Shown in pieces: positions 31,319-45,600 of a stretch of 64,000 nt of DNA. Under the pieces are notes generated by a model, which was given only the letters and a program-made list of their open reading frames with translations, did no database searches and was not told the origin of the DNA. Where the stretch lies: NCBI GenBank assembly GCA_000226015.1, contig JH152644.1:2606-66605 (forward strand). Reading direction: 5' to 3'. The stretch's first letter is position 1. Every line of letters begins with the position of its first letter. The translations under genes and the position numbers were made by a program. This DNA comes from Mnemiopsis leidyi (Eukaryota > Ctenophora > Tentaculata > Lobata > Bolinopsidae).

Positions 31319-34300
31319 TAATTTTTTATCGCTCCCTGGAGTTTAACACAACTCCATCCAGTGGCTATTATGAGTTGACATAAATTTCCTTCCAACATCC
31401 CGACACCCCTAAAACGTAACGATAAGATTGCCCGATCTTAACAAACAAAAGTTTGAACTCCCTCACAAGATTGTTTAGTTTAATTTTGGCGATACAAAAA
31501 CTGGACCATCTTCATGACATGGGGTCTATTCTTCTCAAGATTGCTGTATCACTGGCAGCAACCTATGAAAATGGTAATACTACAGTATGCCCCAAATTTG
31601 ATGAGCCGGCCGCGTGAATCTAGTGCAATTGTCTCACATCACCATTATATGTGTTATTACTCGGCCACACTGTTGTTGTGTTCTAGCAAGTATTAAGTAA
31701 TTGCTGGGAATGCTATCTTATTAGTATTACCATCACATGTTCATTCACATGAAACAGATAGACGCTTCTTTCTTTTCGTTACCGGATCTTAAAGATTAAA
31801 GTTTGGCTTCGATTTAAAGAACAGCCAATAAAGCCAACAAGTATCGGTAGAACAGGGCAGTGGCCGATGTAACCGGATTTAAAGTTGGCTAATTCATGTT
31901 ACAAATTTATTTCCTTAAACCCATCATCAGTCAAATAGTTTGAGTTTAATGATGACGTACAACTAACAACTAAAGACATTGTTGGTCGCTGGGCAATGTT
32001 TAAAGTTTATGGACATAGTTAAAAGTTTCATTCAATCTAAAAGGCTACTATAGTTAGTACACTAATTTTGCACTTTTTTCAGTAAAGTTACAATCCCAAC
32101 TGCACCTTAATTAATGATCCCCTTATAAGACGATGTTAAAATGTAAAACAGAGATATTTTCAAAGTTTATCAAAAATTTATCCAGGAAAAAAGACACTGC
32201 AGGCTCTCCACGATAAGAACGCTACTACGATATTTACGATTAAATAAGTGAATGGCGTGAACTGTTAATACCATGTTAATCTATAAAACTCCATTTAAAA
32301 ACGGGAGTCTAAAGACAGGAAGTATACGGCTTTATAGACAATTACACGTGAGACTTATTCTAAAAGTAGCCGGTATATCATGCTGTTGATGATCCTATCC
32401 TTGGTTGCCAAAAATGTTATGATTTTTCTTAAGCCAGAAATTTGATAGGATTAATCAGAGGAGGACACCAATGCAGACGTAAACTTCTGACTTATATTGC
32501 AAAATCTAATCTGTGTTAACATTTATAAATTAAAATTTTGCTGACTCATCGGCAGCTGCGCGAAATTAAGAAAGTCTTATCTGTGATGATGATAGTAGAC
32601 AAACTTTTAAATTTCGTGCAGCAGCCATTTATGTAGTACTGTAGTTAGGTTAAGCGTAAAACTGCAAATATACTTTAAAGGTGATCACTTAATCAGAGCA
32701 AAGAGAGAGTACGTGCAACACACATAGATAATGAAATATTGATGTGAGAGTCAGGGACTGGGGAGCTAAAATAGTGAGTATGCTATTTTTATAGGACGAA
32801 AATTATCTGGTAAGATATCACTTTAATTGACATGGTTACGTAGGACAACGCAAACGATTACAGCGGAATTTGAAATATGGTACAGCTATCCCCACATTAC
32901 ATGTCGATATGACGCACGAAACGCGGGTATTTATTGTTTTTTTGGAGGGTTCTACTGATTAGTAGAGTATCACAGCTCAGTCTTATTCTCGCTTCTTTAA
33001 CTACCTACTATTATAAATGGGACCTTATACTACTTAGTATCATTACTTAAATGCTACCCACTCCTAGTTTTTCTTTGGCAATGGGAAAGCGAACGAGGGC
33101 CTCGAAAAATACAGCATTGGCTAAGCAAGATACCAAATGCAGTCTTGATACAGCATCCATTCATATAAATAAAACCGAGGAAGCAATATAGCAATATAGC
33201 TCGGCTATACGCAGCAATATTCCGAGACAGACTGCGGAGCAAAGGTCGGCATTTGGCGGGGCACGTGAAGACGCGTGTCCACATAGCCACCAAGACTTTG
33301 GAACAGCTTGCGTTGGAAGGTGTAGGTAGGATCTCCCTACATTCCACAAATAATGGAAGAATATCTAGATGTCCAGGAATATTTGTAGCCAGATATTCAG
33401 CTCTCTGGAAGTGACAGTTGTATGGGAGGGTAATTGTTTACTGCTTCATTTCAGGTAAAGGAGGGGCGGGGATTGCTCAGAAAATCACGTGATTAATCTA
33501 TCAACAAGCCATTAATGTGGGGACTGAAAGAAGTCAGCGATTTTGCGGATTATCTGAAATCTTTAATTGTATGGGTTTCGAGGACCACTACCAGTTGACA
33601 TATCCGAGAACATCTCAAACTAAATAAGTTCTTATGGAAATAGGAAAGCAAATTTGGGCACGGACTCCCAGCTAATAAACGAAGCTCTATAATGTGCCGC
33701 CAAAAATAGGAACAATCAACACCTGTGTCTTTCCTTCAAGTTCATTGCTGGTGCTACTAAACACGGAATTTCGCACTGTTTTAGCTCGAATAAATTCCCG
33801 TGTTAAATGTAAAATTGTGAAATTTAGAAGTACAGAAAAATTCGTCACATCCAAACCACCAAATGTAGAACTAGATACCTTAAAGCCAGACAACAGACGT
33901 TGAAGAAGATTCTAGGACTCTTGTCCGAAATTGTGTTTCAATTTACAATACCATGTCAAATCGATTTCGATTTTCGGACAACAGTACCTCTCAGTCCTCA
34001 GGAAAATAGCATTGAGTACACCAAGCCTCGAATACAGTGGACGATCTGCATGCCGTGAAAATATGATGTTTGATAATATGCCGGTGATGAATAAGAGGCA
34101 TAACGATTGTGAGTCATTGAATACGGCAGGTGACAACAATAGAACCCTAACTGCACAGAAAAGCAGACTATATGATCAGATCGGTAACTGCTGCACGTGA
34201 CGATAAGTCGTTCTAGAACAAAAGAAATCACTTCTAAACTGAGGGAGAGTCTACCTGATCAGATACAGACAGTACGACTCAGAGCTAGTGGCCAGGATCG

Positions 34301-37300
34301 CCTCAACGTGATCAGCTGCACTAGCCGTGTAATCGGTAAAGTTGGGGATAACACCACGTGTCGAGTAGTTAGAAGTGAGTGACGAGTGTGCTTTACCGTG
34401 CTGAATAGACTGAAAGCGTTGAGTTTGTCGGCTATAATTGCAGAAATTCCTGAAAATTGTGTTGTAGGGGTATGACTGTTTCGAAATTCATATCTTGGAG
34501 TCTATAAAGCTTAGGATTACCAAGCTCAGAAGCTCTACCGCACCGAGACGTAACGAGCAAGTGTGGAAATGTGGCGCGAGGGAATTGATTCCTAATATTT
34601 ATACACCAGTCATTTTATTTCGTTAATACAGCGCTTAAGTTAGAAAAGTACAAATTAGAATACAAACACGCCAAATAAATACTGATGTCCAGACTAAATC
34701 AATTATCTGTGCATTTTTATAGTCTTACAATGTGCAGATTCCATCAATAATGCGTGACCCTCTAAAATAAGCAAAAAATACCTGCAATGAAAGACAGTTT
34801 TCTTAGTCTTATGAGAATAAAGGAATTAGAAATCTGGAATCCAGAATCAAGGTCATGGCCCTTGCAATAGGTATGCTGCAAAGTGTCTATAACAGCTTAG
34901 AGCTTAATAAACAAGCTTTCAGAATAGTCCTGGAGAAGGCACTGAAGCAATAATAACAAACAATTACAGGACATGCACATTCAATTATCCAATAAAAATG
35001 TCGACATACAGCAGAAAAATCAGTAAGCAGATTTCAAACCAAAATATTGTCATTTTTAACACTTAACTAGATTCCTAAGCGATTTAACGGAGCTGGAAAA
35101 ACTCTATTGATATTCGATTTTCCAGGAAAATGCATAAGCTGTGCTTAAACGGGAAAATACTTATGAGTCTTTTAATTACGAACACTTCGTAACGGACGTC
35201 TGTTTAAGCGTGAAACTGAAGCAAAATTGCGGGCTGTAGGAGTTCATGGATGAATATTAGGAAGCCATCGTTGAATGTTGCGTCTAAATAAAGCTACTAG
35301 TACTATGGGCTTTGGGAACAGCTGTAAGTTATACTTATGTCAAAAATGTGACACATGTTCTGTAAGCGTGTCCGGTCTTGGACACGTTTCCTCACTAATT
35401 TTTATCACATACATTGTAATTATAACTGTTATCATAGTTGTACGAGACTTAAAATTCAACACATATATACGCATTGTATTCCATCAAACATTTTCAGTTT
35501 TCACAGCTTGGAATGTTGGAAAAAAAGTTCTTCAGGAATTTGAAAAGGAATTTGAAAAAGAAGCAAACCACGACCCCACGAGGCATCAATCAACTTAGAC
35601 CAGATCTGACGAAAAATTTATCACCATTAGTTTATCTGCAAATCTGGTAAAAACTACTCAAAAATTAAATCAAACATAAGAAAATCCTAAATTCTCACGA
35701 AAATAGCACGCACAAACGCCATCTTACATGTAAATACTAAGCACCGAGTTAATTGAGTAAAGAACGACGATTGATGGCTCATTAATAGCTTCCAGATATC
35801 ATCACGTTCTTTCCTCTTTGTGTGATAGGCTTTAGTTAAAGCTACGGGCTATCAAGTATAGCACCCAGGCACCAAGTTAAATTCCAACATATCATTTACA
35901 TGATTTTTTTCATTTTATTTACTTAAACACTAAACAGGTACGTGCTTTCAGTTTCTTTTAAAGAATAATGGCAAATGAGCTAAGAATTTATAACAAGCAT
36001 GAGGATCTTGGACGTGGTCTAGGTCATACTAGGACAGCTAAAAAGTTGCACAACGCCCACGCGACGTTATATAGCATAATTGCAAATGTTAAATAAAACG
36101 ATAAAACAAAACAGTAAAACACGCCTTCCAGTGATTTGTTACAATTTATAATGCTCGACATGCTCAAGGATGGACGCTTGCTGTCTATACCGCTCTTAAT
36201 GCGGCATAAAATATTACACATAATTAACGATCATTGATTAGAGACGCCCATTAGGAACATGCTCACAAGTCACAGATTGTCATTATTCAAACCAGGAAAG
36301 AGACAACGTGTCAGCATGCTGGTTTGCGAGATCAAAGTAGGCTTTTCCCTAATCATTGCAGTTTTCTCAGGTCAAATTAGGCATAAAAACGTTTCTGATA
36401 AATGAAGCAAGAGGGCAATGGCTCAGTGCAGCACAATGGGCTTTCTTGGAACATGGGAAAAAGGAATGTTAAAGATTTGAGATTGAGCTTAGATATTACA
36501 AATCACGAACACAGCTTATGACTCATGAGTTGTAGTGGGAAGACAAGTTAATACTATGGATGCTTATGTGTGGTTGGAGGAGAATTTTAACAAGTTGAAA
36601 GATACGTTGAAGTATCAAACATTTGACCAGCTTGTGAGTGAGGAGGCTCTGGAAAAAAGTAAAACTTGTAGGGGGGTTGGTAGACATATATAGATACGAG
36701 TTTGATGTTGAAGAAGCTTTCAATAAACATGTGTTTGCAAGTAAAAAATTGCAAAGGAATTGTACTGGACATATAACTGGGCTGAAAGTGAAACTTGGTT
36801 AGAACCAGGATATAATATACCTTCTAGTTCTAGCGCGTCTTAGATATAGGATATATATAAGATGCGCTACAGAACCAGGATACATAAGATACGTTACCAG
36901 AAATTTCAAGCAGATCGTTCTTACAAATGTAAAATTTATAAAAAGATGTTTGACGTTGGTCGGGTGAGACTGTACCATGTTTTTGACAAAACAGGCACAA
37001 GAATACTTGTGCAGATTCGAACAAATTATAAGTTAATAAGTGCCAGGTAGGCATTGTCTGAACCAGGGTATACAAGAATTCAGATACGCTACCAGAAATT
37101 TCACACAGAGCCGTTCTCTACAGATGATCTATAAAAAGTTATTTGTCGGGTGTGACTGGAGTACTTTGTTTTGGATATAACAGATGTAAGGATACTTGTC
37201 CAGATTGGAACAAACTATATGTGCCAGGCAGAACATCGCCCATCGGGTTAAGTCTTCATAATTGGACAAAATAACCAACTGTCATCAATTTAATTAGAGG

Positions 37301-40029
37301 CTTTATCAATCACGTCTTGCTGGCAAATTTGATTGAGTGTTTCGACCAAATGCGCAAAGTGTATCTTGTTCTGTTATAGGTATGAAGTATTTAAGTGAAT
37401 CTTATCAAGCAAAGCTTATCAAAGCTTTGGACTTTCACACTCTTTGCATTTACGCCTTTGTCAATAGCTATGAAATTTCTATGGCATATCCCTCCTTTAG
37501 TAAAATTCTGACGGTAAATAATAAATATGTCAAGTAATGTAAAGGTTGCACTGACTATTGAGCAGAGTATAATGTGTTATAGTGTCACGCCCTTTACATT
37601 GTAATGATGCAATGGTTTAAGCAAATGAAAATGAAGATATTTGACTCGAGCATGATACACGCACGGCAATCAACAGGGTTTATAACATTTAATTCGGATG
37701 CAGGGAGTTAAGGGGCATCAATAATACGCACAAATAGAGAATATACTACTATACATCATCATTATGGGCGGGATTCAAAAATGAACAAAATTTTACCATC
37801 GCATATCCCACAAATCTAAATTCTTTCAATTCTATTGTCGATTGTCACAGTCGAAAAGGACAATAACAAAAACGATGGGTGGAAGATGACACAGTTTCTT
37901 AAACTTGTACTATTATTGATTTATTGAGTCCATCAAATGTATCAATTCAGTTTAGATTTTCAGCTTCATGATACGCGGTTCTTTTTGAAATAGAAATCAG
38001 CTGCGATATCACAAATACCACCGCCGTAAAATATTGTCGCTGCAAAATGAATCAGAAAAGTAATTATCGGCAGGGTACAAACGCATGTGATTGCAAGGCA
38101 GTTAAGGCTAATCTAGACCTTAAACACTTTTTAATAAGGAAATGTGCAGATCGGGCTGATCATTTTAGTCGACATTTCGACGTTATAGTAAATCATTTGC
38201 TTTGAAATGGCTATTATACCATGAGTCAAGGAACGTTTTCCGTCTTATTTTTATAAAAAATTTATTGAAGCTTTGAAGTTTGAACATGAGAATCGGGCTT
38301 CGTGAAAACTAGAAATAGATTATCCTTTTTTGTTCCTCAGAATTAGATCACGTACCACCAGGATTAGCGTATCAGAAACAACAAAAATGTCGTATAGCAA
38401 ACAAAAGATAGAAGACTAGAAAGTCAAAGAGCATTGTGAGATTCGGAGACTGTCAAATCACAACAACAAGTCAAGCAATTCGATTTGTCGGGAAATGAAC
38501 AGAATTCACTATGCGAATTGCGATCCACGCTTTATCTGTGAAAAATATAATAACTCTAGAAATGTAGGAATTAAATTCGTGCAGCATTTGTGTCGATTGT
38601 CCAGGTCAGTGTATGAGTATTACTTTCATGACAAATTTGATTGGTTTAAAAATAACCAGGATTACGAAAGGTGGACTGGAAAGATAAGACGAGTTTCAAC
38701 TTTTTAACTTATTGTGAAAAATTGTTCGTCGCGCAGAGACAGGGATAAAGATGATAAGAATACACAATGCTCTTTGCAAGAGCAATATTTATAAGTATAT
38801 ATAAACCGCCCATGAGAATTTATTCCGCGAAGTTTCGTGATGAGTTCGACTAAGGAGGAATGACACAAAAATCTATTTCCTTTCCCATATATGCGAATAG
38901 TAAAATCACGAAAACAAATTAGCAATTATAAACACTAATTATAAGCCAGACGCTGCCATGAATTTGCCTTAATCAGTTAACATTGTGACTATTTATCATG
39001 AATTTGTTGAGAACATTTTCCTATCTTGGTGAGGCAGTAAACTGTAAAGTGATAGAGATTGGGTATGCGATGTGACAAATCACTACAAGAAACGTGGCCA
39101 TTTGACATAAGGTTGCAAAATCAATCCTTGATAATGATATTGACTTTTACACGCAGTATGTAAGAACTAAGAACACGATTGCAGATTAATGAAGAACGAT
39201 GCCTGGAGTGTTAACGCAACAAAGTTTAACAAGCGATGCAGGACTAGTTATAGCAGTTGTGCAGTGTAAATCTTGGATGGAGCAACCGCGGAAAGGGCTC
39301 TTACTTGAGAGACACCCTTCAACCTCCACGTATAAAACTAAAAGTATTCAATAGTGAACGTCCACAGGTTCAATAAAGGATGGACAGTGTTGATGAGATT
39401 CCAGATAACCACATTTAGTATAGTTTCATTCTTGGTTTTATTCTAAGTTCTTTTCTTAGTTTATTCTTAGTTCTATCATATATTTGTTTTGCACTTTTGC
39501 AGTTCAAATCTCCGTGACGAGCACTCTTCCCATTGCCTTATTCATCTTGTGTACTGTATAAAGATATCTTCAACATACATAGATTAATCGACAATCTCCA
39601 TTCGGAATTACAAGCCGATTATTAATCGTGAAACCAAGGAGTAGGACACTGGAGCATCGGGAATAATCCTGTTAGAACAAAACTTAGGGGGTATAATTGA
39701 CCTCAACATAATGGGTATGAGAAACTATAAGCTCTATTCATAATGTTCTGCGGAAAATATGAAGGGAAAAAACGATGTTTAAGTATTAACACCAGACATT
39801 TAGGACGGACTCTAATCTTTAAAGGTGACTAAAGCTCCGCGGCACTCGGCAGTGATGAACTGTAAACACTGGCTGTGTTTACAAACTGCAAATGTGTGTT
39901 TACAAGACCGCTTTTAGCCATGTGTTAGCGATGTGTGGGCGGCAAGACTTCAGAACTCCAGCTTGAAGATTAGATCTATATTCACGTACAATACTCATTC
40001 GAAGACAAAAACTTTAAGAAATGATAAAC
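31319..40029. other. No recognised gene
   Basis: AT-rich non-coding DNA. The only structure seen is a diverged ~190 bp tandem duplication at 36862-37235. Short ORFs here lack signal peptides, splice context or recognisable motifs. Confidence 0.45.
36862..37235. repeat. Diverged tandem duplication of about 190 bp
   Basis: Two blocks share gaaccaggRtaYa, gataYgYtaccagaaattt, Yttgtccagattggaacaaa-type segments in the same order (about 36871-37050 and 37060-37235), with many substitutions, so an old duplication or two copies of one repeat. Confidence 0.55.
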
Positions 40030-40199
40030 GGCCGCCCCACCGATAAGGACATAGCCCGGGGCAGGACGCTGGCAATCTGGCACCTGGTGTTCGGGCTTTA
40101 ACCAGGCTGGGAGGAGAGCGGCTGCCATTTTTGTAATGTATTCCGTGCCGGTAATCAATATATGAACAACATTATAGTTTTAGTAGTAGTAGTAGTAGA
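40030..40199 (+). mobile_element. Probable retroposon 3' end with (TAG)n tail
   Basis: A GC-richer block (ggcaggacgctggcaatctg, then accaggctgggaggagagcg) ends in ttttagtagtagtagtagtag. A short unique block ending in a trinucleotide run is typical of the 3' end of a LINE or SINE. No coding similarity is claimed. Confidence 0.35.
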
Positions 40200-40410
40200 A
40201 CAGTCGGTAAATGGAGCTAGACGCTAGTGGTGAATTTTGAGGAGGTTGGAAATTGGAATGTTAATGTAAAGTAACTTAGAATACGTAAAGCTTTTCAAAC
40301 TAGGTAGAGTAGAGAATAAACCTCAACCTAAGCTAAGCTTAGGAACGAGCAATAACATTATACCACTAACAAAGCAGCTAGGTTCGTCGCTTCCACTAGA
40401 CACCCGTCTT

Positions 40411-40479
40411 CACGAACGTTTCAACATTCGTGAAATATCGTTAGCCTAATAGCCAATGAATATAGGCTATTAGGCTAAC
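40411..40479. repeat. Two adjacent short hairpins
   Basis: The first has arms ttcacgaa / ttcgtgaa (about 40411-40436). The second has perfect 15 bp arms gttagcctaatagcc / ggctattaggctaac with a 10 base loop (40440-40479). Confidence 0.8.
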
Positions 40480-42500
40480 TCATATATAGGCTATTTACTC
40501 TCGAGGTGAGGATATATCAATCTGCTATGGACCCACCTCTTCAACAATTATATAGTCATAGATATACTGTAATAGTCTATAGTGGGCGCATTTCTTATTA
40601 GAAACGCCTCTTAGCAATAATAACACTGATAACAGTGCCAAATGCCGTTAGCGGCAGGTCCAAGGCTCCGACAATGAATACTAAATCGTAGACTATCAGC
40701 TTTTCATCACCCGATCTCAGCAAGACAAACATTACGTCCGCCCGAGACGATACTGTCAGATGGCGGAGTGAAGTTTACAAAACTTAACGAGTTGCGAGGT
40801 GGTGAGGATAGTTACCGGTAATTATCTGAGGAATGGGTGTTACTTTGTTAAAACTTTATGATTGTTTATAATTGGGGTTCATTCGAAGAATTCGACAGGT
40901 CATGAGTTAAGCCAGCAAGTGTGACGAAGAAGGATAGTTTAAACCAACAACATTGAAAATGTCAGAGGCACAACAAATTACAATATGTCAATATAAAGAA
41001 TGACTGTCTTCATCAAAATTGTTGTGTCGGCTCGTTTCATAATAATTCGAATGATGCGAAGCGAAAGGAGGTCTGTTAATCAAAATCTGCCACCTGAGCC
41101 CTAGCATAAGGAAAATGGGCTTCGTAATAATATGTTATTTTTGTAAATGCATGAATTCCTAATGTCTGCAAATCCTCTATGTCTGCAAACTTAATTCACG
41201 TCTTTAAATTCTAAGTCAGACCTTTCACTTTAAAAAATTTTCATTGGATTTCGCAATCAAGTTAGAATTTTAAGACAACTTCAGGTAACCATTTAAATGC
41301 TTTGGTTATCCATGATCCGCATACATATGCAAATTTCCAAAATATCGAGTAAGCGACAACTTGACATAAAGGGGGCAAGATTGCAGGAATGCAGGTTTGA
41401 GCTAACATATTGACGATCGTTATAGCTCATGTGTTACGTACTTTGTACATCATGATTACGCACAAAATTAGGGTGAATACCAAAATTATCAGTACGGTCT
41501 GAAAGAGGGAGCGGACAGGGTGATCTCCAATGTACCGCCGAATGAGTTGTCACGTTCGGTTGTCTTTCGTGTACACGAGCTTCAGGAGAATACCCCGGCA
41601 TTTATGTTTGCTAGGCCTGGACTCACAATGTACATAATATCAGATAAGTACAAATAGGAGTTTAGCAAAAACACGAACGTTTGATATGAATACCAGATCG
41701 ATAAGCTAATGCACTGCCATTAAACAGTGGTGCACCTAATCAGGAGACGTTGGGACTGGGGCGTTGCGAGGTTTTCCACACTACATGTTTAGTGGCTAGT
41801 GCTATAACCCCACATGTTTAGTGCTTTAACCCTCACATGCTTTCTCGGACACTTCTTCCATGCGATACGGGTATATTGGAGTATGCCGATCCTTAGGATT
41901 AGAGGAGCACATAAAGAGTCGACACGGCGAGGATTGCACTACTGTTCTCCAGGGTGCAGAGTTTAACGATCATTGTTCGATAAATTCTCATTTCTTTTAA
42001 TCACGTACGAGATGCAAGATGGTTAATATTATGACGTTTATATAATCTTGATTAAGCAACCTTGGGTTTAGGTGAGTCCCGGACTATTGCGTCAGATAGT
42101 AAGAGGAGACTACTATATTGATATTGGACAGTATCTGTCTGTAGTCTTAAGTGTGTATGTAAGGAGGAGAAACAACTCACATCCTCACAAATAGTCCCGA
42201 CAATGGTCCTACACCAGCAAACAATGGGGGGGGGGGGGGTTGGACTACATGTTTTTCAAAATATTTTTGAAAACATCAACGTATAATCGGCTTTTCGTAT
42301 GATTCTTAATTTTGATTAATCGTAATTTTACACGAGGGCAGGTTTAAAAGCGTTTAAACATATATCATTAGAACATATTTACAGAACAAGAAGCTAGATC
42401 CAGAATCTAAGTCTGTATTTATATGTTTTTTATTTGTATGCGAATTAATCAGGCTAAGCGCAATATATGATTGTCACTTGCAGAAGTTCGCAATCCAAGA

Positions 42501-42630
42501 TAAAAAGGTATTTTGGGGAGGCGTCACAAATTTGACTCACCAGAAGCTAGAAAGCACTGTTTTCTAATTTCTCATTGTTCCATTGGTCAAAGTTTTAAAT
42601 TTGTGACCCCTCCGCAAAATACCTTTTTCT
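42501..42630. mobile_element. 130 bp MITE, second member of the AAAAAGGTATTTT family
   Basis: The left end taaaaaggtattttggggag is matched by the complement of the right end (agaaaaaggtattttgcggag), with agreement running about 30 bp to tcacaaattt on both sides. No coding sequence. It is related to the copy at 14458-14525. Confidence 0.65.
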
Positions 42631-45600
42631 CTGTATAATAGCAACCATTATCTAACGACTAAATGAGCAATAGCCAGCTCAAAACTCAACACAAATACAA
42701 ACTTCTGCTAGTACATGTTGATTGTTGATGAAAGACGTCCAATGTCCATATCGCGTAAAAACGCGAAAATATCGATACCTACCGAGGGCCAATGTTTCAT
42801 AGGATATCTTTTGAAGAAAAAACTTTCGGCAATTTAAGCTAGCCCATATCAGAGGCTAAAACCTGTCGACAACCTTGCTGTGTTAATTTCTGTAGGAAAA
42901 CTTTCAAAGGCCTACTCCTAGTTATGATGCAGCTATCAACATTAGCAATTGAATAACGAAAAAAACTCTAATTGAGTGAAACAATTACTTCTTTATGGGG
43001 TGTTGGAAACGTCACATCTTTACCTGACTCAGGTTGAAACTTTGTTAAGTTAGTAGACCTACTTCAAGGTGGGACAAAGATAGTGAAATACCGAAACTGG
43101 TACCTCTTTGGACTGACTTATGAATGATATTGATATCAAATTAAGGAAATAACTTGGTACAGATAATGAAACAGGGTGCATTTTCACTGGTGCGTAAATC
43201 GTGACTTATCATAGCTGAAATACAAGAACTGGAAGATAAGAATTTCATTTTTTGACGGATTATAACAGATAAAAGATTAAATTAAAAATCATTTACTCGA
43301 AATTGTTTCAAATTGTTTTCCGTACGCCGTATATTTGTTCTTATTGAAAGAAATTCAAACTGAATCGACCTTAAGTCCAATTTTTTTATTTTCTTACATA
43401 AGATCTTTAGTATAAAAAGATAAATATTTTTGGTATATACTATATACTAGACGTGATCTAAATTCAACAAGGTTCATCATGAGCTTGCATTACGACGACA
43501 ATAATCGAATTTAATACTTTTCCAAGAATGTGTGAAACGCTTTAGATAGTGGTAAAAACGTCAGCGACTGGCAGATAAAATGCAAAATATTCGAAGTTGT
43601 CGGCTGAATAAAACTTTTCTGGTACTCTATTCTTTAACAAGAATACATTGAATTTTAACAACGGTCAGCTGAACCTGCCAATAGCCACGAGTTAGAGTAC
43701 ATAAACATTCTTACCAACGTGCAAGGTTTTAGGTCCGATTGATATTGACTCTTCTTCAAAAGACAACTTACTTCTGTTAAAGTGGACTTAGTTATAGAGT
43801 CTAGACCTCCATGAAGGGTTGATAGATTTGGGGACTTGGGGAGTATAAGAAGTGTCGTTTTCACTTTTGATTTGAAATTACAAAATTTTCGGAATATGAA
43901 ATAACGTTAAGTGCCAGACGGAGCCTGAAGTAGAAACAGATTATTCCTTTATCTTTCAAGTCAATATCTGAATTCTGAAGCCATTATCGCAATTCAGAAT
44001 TGTTTGAAATTTGCAAATAATGGTATCAGAATTTAGGACGCCGTAAACCAAATCTATACATTAACGTCGATGTGAAATAATCTGGAGCTTATAACAATAC
44101 TTGATCAATGATCACAAGGATCAAATGGAACATCCAAGACTTTCAGCAAATTAAATTAAAGCTGGGAGTCGCCTGATGCTGTGCCATGGCAACATTTAAC
44201 CACTAAGATAGGGAATTTCACCGCATTAAAGTGGTTAAAATACGATCGAAATTGACGTTATAGCTAACTGCTAAAGCTTTATTTTGGCATAAACAGTACA
44301 GTCAAAATCACAGAAAATAGTCACTAAGTCGCTCCTTTTAATGTCTCAGTCTAACACTATATTGCCAGGATTGCTGTCGTAATGTAGTCACTGTCGAACC
44401 CAGCCAAAATCATCAGCGACAGAACTTGGTCGGCGACGAAATGAACAATGGCTTAATAGGGTAGGGAAAAGGAGAAAATAATAACAATGGGTGGAATGAG
44501 TTGGGCAAAGTTAAAGGAAAGTTTATTATGATAGACTTACTATACTGTGGTATCGCGTTTTTGTGTATCAAGTGTCTCGAAAGCTCCGCTAGCTGGAATA
44601 AACATGCTATTCTGCGGAATTCGAGCTTTTTTGTTAAAACATCAATAATGCTCGAAATCTTCAACAAAGGGTAAACATCTGAGGGGACCGGACAAATAGT
44701 TAACCAGGCAGGGCATGTCTCTTAACTGCCTTAAAAATTTGGTTTATGCTTTCAACAGATTCGAAAATTAAATATGTTTTGGCTTATAGTGAATCTTCGA
44801 AACCAGTAGTTCCTAGAGGACAAATGCATCGTAAGTTTTTGTAAAAACGGGGTGTTTTAAAATTATCTTAAAAAGCTGATTTCCTTGCTGGACGCTGATT
44901 TGTGACCTTATTGGTTCGAATTTTGAAGGTCCACACTTTGACATCGAATAAAGCAGAGGGCTTCTCAGTTCTGGCTTACTCATCACGACCTGACGACCAT
45001 GGTTACACACACAACCCAAATCCAGGATCATACGATGTCAATGTCTGGACCTCCAAAATGCAAACCAATAAGATAACCCTGGCGCTTGGAGGGTTTAGCG
45101 TCCTCCAGACTAGTCGACACACAGCCTACAAGTACGAGTACGACAGTAGAAATTATCATTAGTGCTACACCGACAGAACATGATGGAGAATAAGTTTTTG
45201 TATGCACGTGTGCTTGGCTGCTGACAAAGGGTAATAAATAATGACATTGGCTCATTGCAAAAACTCAGATGCAGAGATAATTCTTGGGTGTCCATTTTAT
45301 CGCACATTTAACTATATGTGGTATAGCTGTTACATTATCAGCTCTTGAACAAAGCGTCTAGTCACTTATGTATTAAACATGAGTAATGGGGGCTGGGGCT
45401 TTTATTTGATAATTTAGAAGTGTTGCAGCTACGTATTAATTGAACATTCTGTAGTTGATATTCTAAAGAGCGACTCTCCTGCCTCTTCAAAGGCACATCT
45501 ACTCTAAAAGTACCTTTAAACATGCTTAAGATTCAATAGAATTCATGATAAAGCTTAAAAAAGGGGCCAGAAATCTTTTATGACAATACATTTGTCACTT

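Noticed and set aside
31079-31319. Short direct repeats as a CRISPR array
   Set aside because: 17 bp units are directly abutting with no spacers, in animal DNA: a minisatellite.
44902-45162. 86-residue plus ORF
   Set aside because: No signal peptide, motif or splice context to support it.
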